NCBI GenBank assembly: GCA_017482205.1
Contig: JAFUNK010000021.1
Coordinates: forward strand, 124,001 to 188,000
DNA: 64,000 nucleotides
Reading direction: 5' to 3'
Source of the DNA: Lachnospiraceae bacterium
GTDB lineage: Bacteria > Bacillota > Clostridia > Lachnospirales > Lachnospiraceae
The position numbers were made by a program, and so were the translations under genes. The notes beneath the pieces are model-generated. The model made no database searches and was not told the origin of the DNA. It was given only the letters and a program-made list of their open reading frames with translations. This document shows positions 53,832-62,915 of this stretch, in pieces (position 1 is the first letter of the stretch; each line of letters opens with the position of its first letter).

Positions 53832-54629
53832 TTATAGGGTAATTACCGGTGACAACCCGTTCCTCTCAGCTACATGAATCCTGAAATCGTCTGCCTTGTA
53901 AGGAGAATCACCCATGGTAATCTCCATTCGCACCGCTTCATAGGCAAGCTCCGGCATATTGTTCTCTTTACTCAAATGCCCCAATAAAATAGCTTTCAAA
54001 TTATCATGAAGAATACGGTTTAAAAGCCGCCCCGAATTTTCATTGGACAAATGTCCCCTATCGCCCAAAATACGTTGTTTTAAGTAATAGGGATACGGGC
54101 CCACCTGCAACATATTTACATCATGGTTAGCCTCTAAAAGCAAGGCATCCATGCCTTTCAGGCATTCTACCGTATAATCGTTAAATACACCTAAGTCCGT
54201 ACAAACAGCAACCTTTTTGTCACCGTATCCGATACGGTATCCCACCGGTTGTGCCGCATCATGGGATATCCGCATAGGACATACTGTCATGTCTTTTATA
54301 ATAATTTTTCTGTCCGCTTCAATTTCATTAAACAGCGACTCATCCGGTGCATTTTTTCCACCGCTTCTTAAAATGGCCTGAATGGTTCCTCTGGTGGCAA
54401 AAACAGGAATATTGTACTTTCTGCAAAGAACTCCCAACCCTGCAATATGGTCGGAATGCTCATGGGTAATCAGTATTCCATCGATGTCTGCTCCCGTCAG
54501 TCCCAGTGCATGCAGTCCTTCTTCTGTCTTTTTTCCACTGATGCCTACGTCCACCAGCAAATGCGTTGCTTCAGAACCTGTATAAATACAGTTACCGCTG
54601 CTGCCGCTGGCTATACTGCAAAACCTCAT
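53832..54629 (-). CDS. metallo-beta-lactamase fold hydrolase, WalJ/YycJ-like
   Basis: This 265-residue hydrolase has the metal-binding THEHSDHIAGL near residue 55, and later CTDLGVF and HLSKENN-type ligand positions. MRFCSIASGSSGNCIYTG is the typical WalJ/YycJ N-terminus; that family has been linked to cell-wall/DNA-replication coordination and to exonuclease activity. It is not beside walRK here. A short TTGCGGA/TCCGCAA hairpin follows its stop. Confidence 0.87.
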   Translation of the reverse strand: MRFCSIASGSSGNCIYTGSEATHLLVDVGISGKKTEEGLHALGLTGADIDGILITHEHSDHIAGLGVLCRKYNIPVFATRGTIQAILRSGGKNAPDESLFNEIEADRKIIIKDMTVCPMRISHDAAQPVGYRIGYGDKKVAVCTDLGVFNDYTVECLKGMDALLLEANHDVNMLQVGPYPYYLKQRILGDRGHLSNENSGRLLNRILHDNLKAILLGHLSKENNMPELAYEAVRMEITMGDSPYKADDFRIHVAERNGLSPVITL

Positions 54630-54706
54630 ATCAATCTACAACCTCTCCGCAACCTGCAAACTTTGGGCCGCAGGCACAAATTTGCGTGTAAAAATTCATT
54701 TTTACA

Positions 54707-56983
54707 CTATTTCCTCCAGTAGATGTCGATTACATCGCCATCCTTTATTTCTTTCAGATATTCGGCAGGAGCACCGTTTAACCCGGTATGTACACCGCTA
54801 CCCTGAGGCTTTGACAAATCAAAGTCTATATAGTCAAATACATCTACATACACATAGGATGCTTTGCCAGACATACGTATAGGTCTGCCATTTACAAGCA
54901 CCACGATATCATGGATAACGGGGCCTGCCTGTACAGGTGTTGCCTCAACCACAGTTTCTTCAACAGGTGCAGTTACCGTCTGTTTCGCCATTTCTTCGTT
55001 CTCTTTAGAGACTGGTCCATCCTCAACTGCCTTTGTTTCCTCCTCCGTATATGTGCTTTCCGCCTCTTCTTCTGCACGCATTCTTTCTGCCTCTTTGGCT
55101 TCTTCCTCTGCTCTTAAACGCTCTGCTTCACGTGCTGTTCTTTCAGCCTCTGCCTCTCTTGCCGCACGTACAATGTTTTCCGCTGCTTCGCCCCATACCA
55201 CACTAAAGTTTTCATAAACCGGCGTTTCTCTGTCTGCTACGGCATTGTTTACTGCAAAAGCGGCTTCCTGCGGCAATATTACGTCCATAAATTCCAGAAT
55301 CTGGGCAACGGTATAGAAATTCTGCATTTCAATATTATCACCGTTTTGAATTTCATAATATGCTGACTGCAATGTACCATTTACTTTTGCAAACTTGGGT
55401 AACACTACCTTCTGTCCATTGACGGTAATGGTAATGGACTGATGATGTTCAGGAATGCTTCCAACTTCTAATTTTGCCGCTGCTCCTGCTGTGGAAGGCA
55501 TAACACTTACCACGTCATTGGCTTTTACGGGTGTATGAATATCCCCCAGCTCTCCGTTCACGGTAATAATGGCTGCTTCACCCAATTCACCACGCTTCAT
55601 GCGGGCTTTTCCTTCAACAGTATAGTTTAACTCACTGCCCCGCTTGGGGAATAAACCGTCATTGGGGAACTCTGCCTGCATGGCAACATCCACTACGGAC
55701 AATTTACCGTTGTCATATATCTTAATACGCTCATCATTAAAGGTTACAAATATAAAATTGTTGTTCTGCTCATAGAAACATAAACAGATACCGATAGGTG
55801 TTACCAGTAAAGAGCTCATCTCAACACCTGCCGGGAAATCAATCATGCCCATGACCTCACCGCCTCTGATTGCCACTCTTTCTTTTACAATCTCCAGCTT
55901 TTCAGAAAGCTTTTCGGTATAGCCCGGTATCTTTCCGCCGCCGCCTACTACAAACACTGCACTGACGGACTTATCACCGTTTAACTCTTTGATGCACTCT
56001 GCTACCTGAGAGGTCATATTATCAATTGCCGGTGCAATGATTTCTGCCAGTTCTCCGGCACTTATGTACTGGGGCAGTCCCATAATATCCGTAAATGCAA
56101 TCTTTTCCGCATCCGTTACCGTTTTACCGGCTTCTTTGGCTGCTTTTTCCAAAGCATATGCCTGTTCCATACTCCGCTTAATCTGTTCTGCGGTATTGAA
56201 ATCTACCAAGCAATGCTGTGCAATGATTTCCGTAATACTGTCACCTGCCACGGGAATCATACCGTAAGATACAATCGCCCCCTCTTTGGTAATGGAAATA
56301 TCGGAAGTTCCTGCACCCACATCCACAAGTGCAATATTTAACATACGGAATTTTTCAGGAATTGCCACCTGAATTGCCGCAATAGGCTCCAAGGTCAGAT
56401 TTTCCACTTTCAGTCCTGCATATTCTACCGCTCTGTACAGACCATCCACTACGTCTTCCGGCAGGAAAGTCACTATCATATCCGCACCAATACTGCCTGC
56501 CTTGTGCTCCTGTGGATTACCAATAGGATAATTGTTCATATAATATCTGATTACAGAATGTCCTACACAATAAAATTTCATGTCCGTATCATTGCCGCTT
56601 AAAAATTCTGCATAAGCCTGCTCCACACCCATGGCAGAAAGTGCATATACATCTTCTTCTTTTACTACCCTCTCTTCTGAAAAGGTCTCTTCCACATGTG
56701 TGGTGACTGTCCGCAATACACGGCCTGCCGCTGCAATACATACGCCTTCCAAGCGGCTGCCTGTTTCCTCCTCCAATGCAGTTTTTACAGCATTGATGGT
56801 CTCGCCTACTTTTTTAATATCGTGAATCTGACCGTCCATCATGGCACGGGTTTCATGCTCCACCGTCTTTTGAGCAATCACAACAAAACGGTCCTTAGTC
56901 TTATACCCTACCGTTCCTACAATACTTCTGGTTCCTATGTCCAGTCCGAATACTGTTTTTCCCTGATGTGCTATTCCTGCCAC
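54707..56983 (-). CDS. FtsA-like actin-fold ATPase with long C-terminal extension
   Basis: This 758-residue protein has, in residues 1-400, the actin/FtsA fold: phosphate-1 loop FGLDIGTRSIVGTVGY, phosphate-2 NIALVDVGAGTSDISI, adenosine motif VFVVGGGGKIPGYTEKL, and a 1C/SHS2-like insert. It continues with a region of beta strands (about 430-590) and an Ala/Glu/Arg-rich coiled coil at about 610-665. A terminal segment ends IHDIVVLVNGRPIRM...YVYVDVFDYIDFDL...DGDVIDIYW, resembling a beta-grasp/ubiquitin-like fold. The canonical FtsA is about 420 residues with an amphipathic tail; neither that length nor that tail is seen. It overlaps coaE by 13 bases. Role unknown; a polar or division scaffold is possible. 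Confidence 0.8.
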   Translation of the reverse strand: MAGIAHQGKTVFGLDIGTRSIVGTVGYKTKDRFVVIAQKTVEHETRAMMDGQIHDIKKVGETINAVKTALEEETGSRLEGVCIAAAGRVLRTVTTHVEETFSEERVVKEEDVYALSAMGVEQAYAEFLSGNDTDMKFYCVGHSVIRYYMNNYPIGNPQEHKAGSIGADMIVTFLPEDVVDGLYRAVEYAGLKVENLTLEPIAAIQVAIPEKFRMLNIALVDVGAGTSDISITKEGAIVSYGMIPVAGDSITEIIAQHCLVDFNTAEQIKRSMEQAYALEKAAKEAGKTVTDAEKIAFTDIMGLPQYISAGELAEIIAPAIDNMTSQVAECIKELNGDKSVSAVFVVGGGGKIPGYTEKLSEKLEIVKERVAIRGGEVMGMIDFPAGVEMSSLLVTPIGICLCFYEQNNNFIFVTFNDERIKIYDNGKLSVVDVAMQAEFPNDGLFPKRGSELNYTVEGKARMKRGELGEAAIITVNGELGDIHTPVKANDVVSVMPSTAGAAAKLEVGSIPEHHQSITITVNGQKVVLPKFAKVNGTLQSAYYEIQNGDNIEMQNFYTVAQILEFMDVILPQEAAFAVNNAVADRETPVYENFSVVWGEAAENIVRAAREAEAERTAREAERLRAEEEAKEAERMRAEEEAESTYTEEETKAVEDGPVSKENEEMAKQTVTAPVEETVVEATPVQAGPVIHDIVVLVNGRPIRMSGKASYVYVDVFDYIDFDLSKPQGSGVHTGLNGAPAEYLKEIKDGDVIDIYWRK

Positions 56984-57576
56984 GTATATGCCTCCAGTCT
57001 TTCTTTAATACTGTTGTACGCACTTTCAAGCGTACCGCTGTTATCTATTACAAAATCTGCATTTTCACGAAATACTTCTTCTGCCAACTGCTTATTCATA
57101 ATCTGTGCAATCTTTTCCTCACTGTATCCCCGGCTCGCAATCAGACGTTTTCTGCGCACCTCCACGGACGCATAAATATACCACATCTCATCTACAAAAT
57201 CTTTATAACCGCTCTCGATTAACAAAGCAGCCTCTATAAAGAAAAGCTCTGTATCTCCTGCTTTGCGTGCTTTTTCTACCGCCTGTTTGATATATTCCTT
57301 TACTGCGGGATGTACAATGGCATTGACCTGACTAAGCAATTCTGTATTGCCAAAAATTGCCTCTGCCATTTTGCCCCTGTCAATGGTATTATCTGCGGCC
57401 AGAATGTTTTCCCCTAAAAGTGCCACTATTTGTTCATAGCATTTCTCGCCGGGACTTTGTACCTGATGCGCTACCTCATCTGCCAGATATATTTTGCAGT
57501 TGTAATGTTTTTTTATAAAGGATAAAATTTCTGTCTTTCCGGCACCTACACCGCCGGTAATCCCTATTAACCGCAT
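56971..57576 (-). CDS. coaE: dephospho-CoA kinase
   Basis: CoaE, 201 residues from the ATG at 57576, phosphorylates dephospho-CoA in the last step of CoA synthesis. MRLIGITGGVGAGKTEIL is the P-loop and ADEVAHQVQSPGEKCYEQI the substrate-side motif; RGYSEEKIAQIMNKQ is the lid. An in-frame ATG at 57618 lies inside polA; the 57576 ATG, one base after the polA stop, fits the family start. Tight polA-coaE coupling is common in Firmicutes. Confidence 0.95.
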   Translation of the reverse strand: MRLIGITGGVGAGKTEILSFIKKHYNCKIYLADEVAHQVQSPGEKCYEQIVALLGENILAADNTIDRGKMAEAIFGNTELLSQVNAIVHPAVKEYIKQAVEKARKAGDTELFFIEAALLIESGYKDFVDEMWYIYASVEVRRKRLIASRGYSEEKIAQIMNKQLAEEVFRENADFVIDNSGTLESAYNSIKERLEAYTWQE

Positions 57577-57577
57577 A

Positions 57578-60235
57578 TTATTTTGCCTCATACCAATCAC
57601 TGCCCGTGTGCATGTCAATTGCCAGTTCTACGGACAAATCCGCTGCCTCTTTCATGCACTTTTCAAGTATCTCTGCCACTGCCTTTTCTTCACCCAATGC
57701 AGTTTCTATCAACAATTCATCATGTACCTGTAAAATCAGGCGCGACTTCAAACCGGCTTCTTTCAATGCTTTAAATACATTTATCATGGCAATCTTGATA
57801 ATATCTGCCGCGGTTCCCTGAATGGGGGAATTCATGGCAATACGTTCCCCGAAGGAACGCTGCATAAAATTATTGGAAGAAAGCTCCGGTACAGGACGTC
57901 TGCGTCCAAACAAAGTCACTGCATACCCTTTTTCCTTTGCATCCTTTACCAGATTGTCCAAGAAGTTTTTAATCCCCGGATAGGTTTCAAAATACTGGTC
58001 AATATATGCCGCCGCTTCTTTTTTGGTAATACTTAAATCCTGACTCAGTCCAAAGGAACTGATGCCGTATACAATACCGAAGTTTACGGCTTTTGCATTA
58101 CGTCTCTGCAATTCCGTTACCTCTTCAAAGGGGGTGTGGAACACCTTGGCTGCCGTAATACGGTGGATATCCTGCTCTGACTTGTAGGCTTCAATCAACT
58201 GTTCATCGCCGGACATATGTGCCAGCACACGCAATTCAATCTGAGAATAGTCCGCATCCGTAAAAATATAACCTTCCGACGGAATAAATACCTTTCGTAT
58301 CTGTCTGCCCAGTTCCATACGCATAGGGATATTCTGTAAATTAGGCTCCGTGGAACTAATTCTGCCGGTTGCCGTAATAGTCTGATTAAAATTGGAATGA
58401 ATACGTCCATCTTCACCGATACAGGCTGCCAGACCTTCCGCATAGGTGGACTTTAATTTAGCAAGCCCTCTGTATTCCAAAATATCTGCTACTATTTTAT
58501 GCTCCGGTGCCAGTTTTTCCAGTACATCTGCGGCTGTTGAATAGCCGGTTTTCGTTTTCTTACCACCGGGTAACTGCATTTTTTCAAATAATATTTCGCC
58601 AAGCTGTTTGGGGGAATTGATATTAAAATCACTGCCTGCTGCTTCATGGATTGCCTTTTCCAGTTCTGTAATACGTCCTGTCAGTCTTTCTCCGTATTCC
58701 CGCAATTCTTCCGGACGTACCAGCATGCCTAAACGCTCCATATCGTATAAAACTAAGGATAAGGGCATTTCCACCTCTGTAAATAAGCGGTACATTCCTG
58801 CCTCTTTTAGTTTATCTGTAAGTACTGTTTTTGCTGCCAATGCTGTATATGCACCGTAGCAGGCATACTCCATGACTTTGTCAGGATTTAAAAGATAACC
58901 TGTTGCAAATGTATTTTTTCCAAATACTTCAGTCCGTCCCGGCACTATCAGATCTAAATGTTCTCCCGCAATGGCCTCTGTATCATAATCATTTTTCAGA
59001 GGATTTAATAAATACGCAGCAATCAGTATATCGCAATAATTCTCAGTGGTCGTTTTGTCTAAATAAGCATAAGTATGCTTAATATCACACACAGAAAGTG
59101 AAATCTTTTTGGATAATGCATTCAGGCTTTCTGCCAGCCATGTACTCTCCATCTCTTTTCCGGCAGGTATAAAAACCACCTTAAGAGGGTTGTTTCCTGA
59201 TGCGGGAAGTGCCACTGCCAGTCCTATAATATCCTCCTGTGCCTTTCCGTCCGAAAGAACAAAAATACCGGCTTCTTCTTTTGCCTCTGCCAAAAAACTT
59301 TCTGCTTCTTTTTTGTCTGTTATCTTTATAAAGCTATTCTTAATATCATCCGTTGTTTCTATTGTTTCTGCATCAAAACGGCTGAGTATATTCTTAAAGC
59401 CCAGCTTTTTACACAACGCATAGGCTTCTTTGGTATAGAAGCCTTCTGCTTTACTGTTTTCATAAGAAAAATCCAGTTCGCAATCTGTTTTTATGGTTGC
59501 CAGCTTTTTACTTAAATCCGCCAGTTCCCTGTTTGCCGCTAAAGTTTCACGAACCGATTTTTTGGAAATTTCTTCTAAATGTTCATAGATGCCTTCAATA
59601 GAGCCATAAGTTACCATCAGCTCCGTAGCCGTCTTTTCCCCGATTTTGGGTACTCCGGGAATATTGTCCGAAGAATCCCCCATCAGTGCCTTTAACTCAA
59701 TAAACTGCTCGGGCGTAACCTGATACTTTGCAAGCACATCTTTTGCGTAATAATCTTCTATTTCCGTCTTGCCGCCTTTAGTCTTGGGCAATCGGATTTT
59801 AATATGTGCAGAAGCAATCTGTAGCAAATCCCTGTCACCGGATACCAGTGAAACCTCTAACCCGTTTCTTTCCGATAAATTTGCCACACTTCCTAAAATA
59901 TCATCCGCTTCCCAGCCTGCATGCTCTAAAATACAGATACCCATAGCTGTAAGCAGCTCTTTCATCACTGGAACCTGTTCCCGCAGTTCTGTCGGCATGG
60001 GCTTTCTGGTGCCTTTGTAAGCAGCATACATTTCATGTCTGAATGTTGGCTCCTTACGGTCAAAGGCAACCGCCAGATAATCCGGCTTCTCTTCTTCCAA
60101 TATTTTAAACATAATATTTAAGAAACCATATACCGCATTGGTATGCAGCCCTTCTGCATTAGTTAAATCCGGCACACCGTAAAAAGCTCTGTTCAGTATA
60201 CTGTGTCCGTCAATCAACACTATCTTACCGCTCAT
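57578..60235 (-). CDS. polA: DNA polymerase I
   Basis: Pol I, 885 residues. The 5'-nuclease domain is at residues 1-290 (KIVLIDGHSILNRAFYG, KALMGDSSDNIPGVPKIGEKTA). An exonuclease-like domain (about 310-480) lacks the catalytic DxE, so it is probably inactive, as in many Firmicutes. The polymerase domain is at about 490-885 with DADYSQIELRVLAHMSGD, O-helix RRNAKAVNFGIVYGIS and QVHDELLIE. It removes RNA primers and fills gaps. Confidence 0.96.
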   Translation of the reverse strand: MSGKIVLIDGHSILNRAFYGVPDLTNAEGLHTNAVYGFLNIMFKILEEEKPDYLAVAFDRKEPTFRHEMYAAYKGTRKPMPTELREQVPVMKELLTAMGICILEHAGWEADDILGSVANLSERNGLEVSLVSGDRDLLQIASAHIKIRLPKTKGGKTEIEDYYAKDVLAKYQVTPEQFIELKALMGDSSDNIPGVPKIGEKTATELMVTYGSIEGIYEHLEEISKKSVRETLAANRELADLSKKLATIKTDCELDFSYENSKAEGFYTKEAYALCKKLGFKNILSRFDAETIETTDDIKNSFIKITDKKEAESFLAEAKEEAGIFVLSDGKAQEDIIGLAVALPASGNNPLKVVFIPAGKEMESTWLAESLNALSKKISLSVCDIKHTYAYLDKTTTENYCDILIAAYLLNPLKNDYDTEAIAGEHLDLIVPGRTEVFGKNTFATGYLLNPDKVMEYACYGAYTALAAKTVLTDKLKEAGMYRLFTEVEMPLSLVLYDMERLGMLVRPEELREYGERLTGRITELEKAIHEAAGSDFNINSPKQLGEILFEKMQLPGGKKTKTGYSTAADVLEKLAPEHKIVADILEYRGLAKLKSTYAEGLAACIGEDGRIHSNFNQTITATGRISSTEPNLQNIPMRMELGRQIRKVFIPSEGYIFTDADYSQIELRVLAHMSGDEQLIEAYKSEQDIHRITAAKVFHTPFEEVTELQRRNAKAVNFGIVYGISSFGLSQDLSITKKEAAAYIDQYFETYPGIKNFLDNLVKDAKEKGYAVTLFGRRRPVPELSSNNFMQRSFGERIAMNSPIQGTAADIIKIAMINVFKALKEAGLKSRLILQVHDELLIETALGEEKAVAEILEKCMKEAADLSVELAIDMHTGSDWYEAK

Positions 60236-60251
60236 AAAGGTTCTTCTCCTT

Positions 60252-60572
60252 TTAGAATACGAATACTGCTATTACCAGCAAAATGGCAAGTATCGCCATA
60301 AACACCGATGTAATACATACATTGCGGAATGTTTTATGCATACGGATACTTCTCTCTGCCTCTTCCAGACGATACTTTAACTCCCGTTGCAAATCAAATG
60401 CACTACCTTCCTCCAGCCGTACCATACCTTCCGAAACCAACACTTGTATGGTAAGTTCCTCCTGACACTCAGCACAGTTTTCCGCATGCTTTAAAAATTT
60501 TTTCAAATCCCTGTATTCCAGATTATTTGCTACGAATGCCGGTATCATTTTCTCAAATTCCTTGCAATCCAT
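60252..60572 (-). CDS. putative zinc-finger anti-sigma-like membrane protein
   Basis: This 106-residue protein has an N-terminal zf-HC2 motif (MDCKEFEKMIPAFVANNLEYRDLKKFLKHAENCAECQEEL, HxxxCxxC), a linker and a single C-terminal membrane helix (about 86-106). This is the layout of ZAS anti-sigma factors. No sigma-factor gene is adjacent in the window, so the partner, if any, is unknown. It ends 16 bases before polA. Confidence 0.75.
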   Translation of the reverse strand: MDCKEFEKMIPAFVANNLEYRDLKKFLKHAENCAECQEELTIQVLVSEGMVRLEEGSAFDLQRELKYRLEEAERSIRMHKTFRNVCITSVFMAILAILLVIAVFVF

Positions 60573-60629
60573 AAGCCCTCTCTTTTACCTTGGCAGTTAT
60601 CCTGTCCAATGGCATGCACTGTCAAAACT

Positions 60630-61094
60630 TTAGTAACCCAGTTCTTTTACAATTTCCACAATTTCATCTTTATATGCAACATCAGCCTCTACATAAAGCA
60701 TAGTATTGTCTATTTGGGCAAGCATATAAAAAGTACTTGAGGTACTGGCAGAATAATAACTGTAATTCATAATATTTTTGGTGATTTCGGCACTGGCACC
60801 ACTATCGGCAGCTCTTTCAAAAATAATTTTATTCTCCTGGAACACCGCAGCCGCTGTATCATTATCCACAAACTCGTAAAACTCAATCTGCCACTCATCA
60901 CTCAAAGCCAGACTAATTGCCGGAATACTTTCCGGTACAAGCTGTCCTGTTGCATCTACAATCGTACAACCTTTACTTTCCATTATGTCATTAAACTCAT
61001 TAACACTAATAGCTGTCTTTTTGGTGCATGCCGTCAATCCCACAAGCATTATCACCATCATTACAAGTGTCGTAATCTTATGTAATCTTTTCAT
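60630..61094 (-). CDS. small lipoprotein of unknown function
   Basis: The protein is about 154 residues, with a signal peptide and lipobox VGLTACTKK near residue 22 and a soluble domain starting AISVNEFNDIMESKGCTIVDA. Related Lachnospiraceae lipoproteins are uncharacterised. GGAGG is nine bases from the ATG at 61094, and another ATG at 61100 is only three bases away, so 61094 is preferred. It follows the tRNA terminator and may have its own promoter. Confidence 0.75.
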   Translation of the reverse strand: MKRLHKITTLVMMVIMLVGLTACTKKTAISVNEFNDIMESKGCTIVDATGQLVPESIPAISLALSDEWQIEFYEFVDNDTAAAVFQENKIIFERAADSGASAEITKNIMNYSYYSASTSSTFYMLAQIDNTMLYVEADVAYKDEIVEIVKELGY

Positions 61095-61153
61095 TTCCAT
61101 ATTCCTCCCATTTTAAATTGAAAGTACACTTTTGTATTGTACCACATTTATAT

Positions 61154-61190
61154 AAAAAAAGAAACACGGAATAACCGCGTTTCTTTTTTT
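61154..61190 (-). terminator. terminator of tRNA-Leu
   Basis: Stem GAAACACGG/CCGCGTTTC (61161-61169 / 61175-61183; one G-U on the minus transcript) flanked by runs of seven T or A on both sides. It lies 16 bases after the tRNA 3' end. Confidence 0.8.
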
Positions 61191-61205
61191 CTCATCAATA
61201 TTTAG

Positions 61206-61288
61206 TGCCGGCGGCGGGACTTGAACCCGCACAATGTCACCATCAACAGATTTTGAGTCTGCCGCGTCTGCCATTCCGCCACACCGGC
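61206..61288 (-). tRNA. tRNA-Leu (anticodon CAA)
   Basis: An 83-nt tRNA with a long variable arm folds from reverse-strand GCCGGTG (5') paired with CGCCGGC before the discriminator A. The anticodon loop CTCAAAA gives CAA, which reads UUG. The T-loop GGTTCAAGTCC is canonical. The 3' CCA is not encoded. Confidence 0.93.
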
Positions 61289-61297
61289 TTGTGGTCT

Positions 61298-61341
61298 CAA
61301 CAACCGAATATCATATTAACATATTCGGTTGTTGTTGACAA
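61298..61341 (-). promoter_or_regulatory. tRNA-Leu promoter with a 14-bp dyad around its -10 box
   Basis: Reverse strand TTGTCA (61341-61336), 17-bp spacer, TAATAT (61318-61313). The -10 sits in the 9-base loop of a perfect inverted repeat, CAACAACCGAATAT (61298-61311) and ATATTCGGTTGTTG (61321-61334). Confidence 0.55.
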
Positions 61342-61451
61342 GTGATTTTTTTAATTTTCAGTCTAATTTTTGTAGCATCATATAAAGCACCATGCATATC
61401 CATATTCATAGCAAAAAATACATCCCGTTTTGCCAACCAAAAATACTGTGT

Positions 61452-62720
61452 TTAGAAGTTCATTTTTCCGAAAATATCAAAACAGTCAAATGTTGCAAAA
61501 TAATCCTTAGGTGTTTCTGCTCTTCTGATTAACTGCACACTGCCATCCTCTTTTAATAAAAGTTCAGCAGATTTTAACTTGCCATTGTAGTTGTAACCCA
61601 TGGCAAAACCATGTGCACCGGTATCATGGATAACCAGATAGTCTCCCTTGTCAATGGCAGGCAACATTCTGTCGATGGCAAATTTATCGTTATTCTCACA
61701 AAGAGAACCTGTCACATCATACTTGTGGTCACAGGGGTCATTTTCCTTACCAAGAACAGTAATATGATGATATGCACCGTACATGGCAGGACGCATCAGA
61801 TTGACTGCACAGGCATCCACACCGATATATTCCTTGTGGGTGTGCTTTTCATGGATTGCCTTTGTAACCAGATGTCCGTAAGGTGCCATCATAAAACGAC
61901 CAAGCTCGGTGTAAATTGCCACATCGCCCATACCTGCCGGTATCAATACTTCCTCATATACCTTACGCACACCTTCCCCAATGGCTCTGATATCATTGGG
62001 TTTGGCATCAGGGGTATAAGGTACACCGATACCACCGGAAAGATTGATAAACGCAATATGTGCACCTGTCTCTTGCTGCAGTTTTACTGCCAGCTCAAAC
62101 ATGGTCTTTGCCAGTGTAGGATAATATTCATTGGTTACGGTATTACTTGCCAAGAATGCATGAATACCAAAGTTTTCTGCACCCTTTTCCTTTAAGATTT
62201 TGAAGCCTTCAAATAACTGCTCCGTGGTAAAACCGTACTTTGCATCGCCGGGGTTATCCATAATATTGTTGGCAATGGAGAAATATCCGCCGGGATTGTA
62301 ACGGCAGCTGATAGTTTTGGGAATGTAGCCAATGGTTTTCTCCAAAAAGTCAATATGGGTGAAGTCATCTAAATTGATGGTTGCTCCCAGTTTTGCCGCA
62401 TATTCAAACTCTTCCGCCGGAGTATCATTGGAGGAAAACATGATATCCTCTCCCTTTACTCCCATAGCTTCACTTAACATCAGCTCTGTTTTGGAAGAGC
62501 AATCCGTACCACATCCGTAATCTCTTAATATATTGATTAAAAAAGGATTGGGGGTTGCTTTTACTGCAAAGAACTCCTTGTAGCCTTTATTCCATGCAAA
62601 TGCTTCTTTTAATGCCTTTGCATTTTCTCTGATGCCCTTTTCATCATAGATATGAAAGGGGGTGGGATATGTCTTTACAATTTCCTCAATCATTTCTTTT
62701 GTAACAAATGGTTTCTTCAT
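61452..62720 (-). CDS. lysA: diaminopimelate decarboxylase family enzyme
   Basis: This fold-type III PLP enzyme of the Orn/DAP/Arg decarboxylase family has 422 residues from 62720. The PLP lysine lies in EFFAVKATPNPFLI near residue 53. Phosphate-binding and active-site regions are INLSGGIGVPY and ELGRFMMAPYGHLV, with CENNDKFAIDRMLP (Cys/Glu/Asn-type) and GAHGFAMGYNYNG at the end. These fit LysA, which makes L-lysine from meso-DAP. GAGAGG precedes the ATG at 62720 (another ATG at 62732 is further up). Carboxynorspermidine or other relatives cannot be fully excluded. Confidence 0.87.
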   Translation of the reverse strand: MKKPFVTKEMIEEIVKTYPTPFHIYDEKGIRENAKALKEAFAWNKGYKEFFAVKATPNPFLINILRDYGCGTDCSSKTELMLSEAMGVKGEDIMFSSNDTPAEEFEYAAKLGATINLDDFTHIDFLEKTIGYIPKTISCRYNPGGYFSIANNIMDNPGDAKYGFTTEQLFEGFKILKEKGAENFGIHAFLASNTVTNEYYPTLAKTMFELAVKLQQETGAHIAFINLSGGIGVPYTPDAKPNDIRAIGEGVRKVYEEVLIPAGMGDVAIYTELGRFMMAPYGHLVTKAIHEKHTHKEYIGVDACAVNLMRPAMYGAYHHITVLGKENDPCDHKYDVTGSLCENNDKFAIDRMLPAIDKGDYLVIHDTGAHGFAMGYNYNGKLKSAELLLKEDGSVQLIRRAETPKDYFATFDCFDIFGKMNF

Positions 62721-62915
62721 AATGCCTCTCATTCTGCCATTTCATTGCAAACCCTTATCATGTCTGCACGAAAAGCCATCTCATCAATCGTCGGGCCTTT
62801 GCTTCATTATCGTATCGAACCCTTACGTCAAAATATAATTTCTTTTTTTCCTCTTGTCAACCCTGATTTCCGCTAACCTATACTATATTCGGACATCTTT
62901 CTTAAGAACAATATT

